49,599 bases of DNA, taken from the NCBI GenBank assembly GCA_017539885.1, contig JAFYCC010000095.1, positions 1 to 49,599 of the forward strand, written 5' to 3'. A program made the translations under genes and the position numbers. The notes beneath the pieces were generated by a model, which was not told the DNA's origin, ran no database searches, and saw only the letters and a program-made list of their open reading frames with translations. Origin of the DNA: Oscillospiraceae bacterium. Lineage in GTDB: Bacteria > Bacillota_A > Clostridia > Oscillospirales > Oscillospiraceae. Numbering within the stretch: position 1 is the first letter of the stretch; each line of letters begins with the position of its first letter. Positions 49,109-49,599 of this stretch are shown in pieces.

Positions 49109-49599
49109 ATGAAACTTACTGCATTCTCCGCCGGAAGACCCGGCGGCAACTCGGAGATCTATCTGAAGGAAGCCCTGATGGCCGCCGAGGCCAAGGGCGT
49201 TGAAGTCGAGCTCATCCGCCTGACCGACTGCGACCTGCACAACTGCCGCGACTGTTCCCCCAACTTCTGCCTGGCGCAGACGGACGTGACGAAGTGCCCC
49301 TACGGCAAGGATGACTGCGCCTGGCTCGTCGAGAAGTTCCTCGATTCCGACGGCTACATCATCGCCGCCCCTGTGTTCTCCCTCACTCCCAGCAGCCTGC
49401 TGGTGACCTTCCGCGACCGTGTCTTCGGGCCTAAGATGGACGTCGCCTCCGCCGATCTCGGCATGCCTGAGCCCGAGTTCGTCAAGGGCCGCTTCAAAGC
49501 CCGTCCCGGCGGACTGATCAGCGTCGGCGGCGCTCTGACCGAGCACTGGACCTCGCTCGGCATCCCCACGCTCTACACGACCACTTTCTCCGCGCAGAC
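49109..49599 (+). CDS. NADPH-dependent FMN reductase / Fe-S flavoprotein-like (3' end outside window)
   Basis: ATG at 49109 with GGAAGG upstream; 163 codons are visible before the edge. Flavodoxin-like fold: MKLTAFSAGRPGGNSEIYLK (phosphate-binding GRPGGNS loop), AAEAKGVEVELIRLTDCDLH, and DSDGYIIAAPVFSLTPSSLL (the usual D-G-x-I-x-x-x-P-V-Y). A Cys-rich insert DCDLHNCRDCSPNFCL then VTKCPYGKDDCAW may hold a [4Fe-4S] cluster as in iron-sulfur flavoproteins, or be simply the C-x-x-C loop common in this family. It could hand electrons to the neighbouring Fe-S reductase-like proteins; that is inference from position only, since it is transcribed divergently. Confidence 0.82.
   Translation, partial: MKLTAFSAGRPGGNSEIYLKEALMAAEAKGVEVELIRLTDCDLHNCRDCSPNFCLAQTDVTKCPYGKDDCAWLVEKFLDSDGYIIAAPVFSLTPSSLLVTFRDRVFGPKMDVASADLGMPEPEFVKGRFKARPGGLISVGGALTEHWTSLGIPTLYTTTFSAQ

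Overview
The window looks like a chromosomal segment of a strictly anaerobic, moderately high-GC Clostridia-type Bacillota, probably gut-associated. The grounds are a class III (glycyl-radical) ribonucleotide reductase, a second glycyl radical enzyme, AGGAGG-type ribosome binding sites, TTGACA/TATAAT-type promoters, an FMN riboswitch in front of an ECF riboflavin transporter, the YmfF/YmfH peptidase pair, a YdjG/H/I-like envelope-stress set and many double-cluster Fe-S proteins. No replication, phage or CRISPR genes are visible. Both edges cut genes.

Layout. 1-2.26 kb: an amino-acid permease fused to the start of a GGDEF domain (cut by the left edge), then a 5'-truncated tRNA-Ala(GGC) remnant. 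2.26-3.7 kb: an HExxH protein and a small lipoprotein. 3.8-6.9 kb: nrdD, a separate 51-residue ORF carrying the glycyl-radical tail, and nrdG, with NrdR-box-like sites. 7.2-11.6 kb: SPFH/zinc-ribbon protein, zinc-ribbon membrane protein and TPM-domain protein. 11.7-14.1 kb: TrmH-family methyltransferase, nitroreductase, FMN riboswitch and ribU. 14.2-18.4 kb: a Cys-triplet repeat protein, lgt, ymfH and ymfF. 18.7-21.5 kb: an Ntn-hydrolase, an XRE regulator fused to a beta-solenoid, and a DHH phosphoesterase.

21.6-27.1 kb holds a minus-strand unit: an FAD-dependent oxidoreductase, an acyl-carrier-like protein with an altered DSL motif, and two tandem S15/CocE-type hydrolases that both start at TTG. 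27.3-31.2 kb is a heterodimeric ABC exporter with one degenerate ATP site. 31.3-40.3 kb is an ApbE-like anchored protein and a complete oligopeptide ABC importer. The importer is odd in three parts: the binding protein appears circularly permuted, one permease carries a large extracytoplasmic insertion, and one ATPase carries a coiled-coil insertion of about 240 residues.

40.8-48.8 kb holds a glycyl radical enzyme with no activase beside it, and a separate operon of two UroD-family proteins, three cytosolic reductive-dehalogenase/QueG-like Fe-S proteins and a small unknown protein. The two promoters share an almost identical 21-base element, so the GRE and the UroD/Fe-S operon are probably co-regulated. 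This is the best candidate here for an undescribed corrinoid/radical-linked catabolic system. A flavodoxin-fold reductase is cut by the right edge.

All assignments rest on reading motifs, starts and context by eye. No database search, alignment or structure prediction was run.
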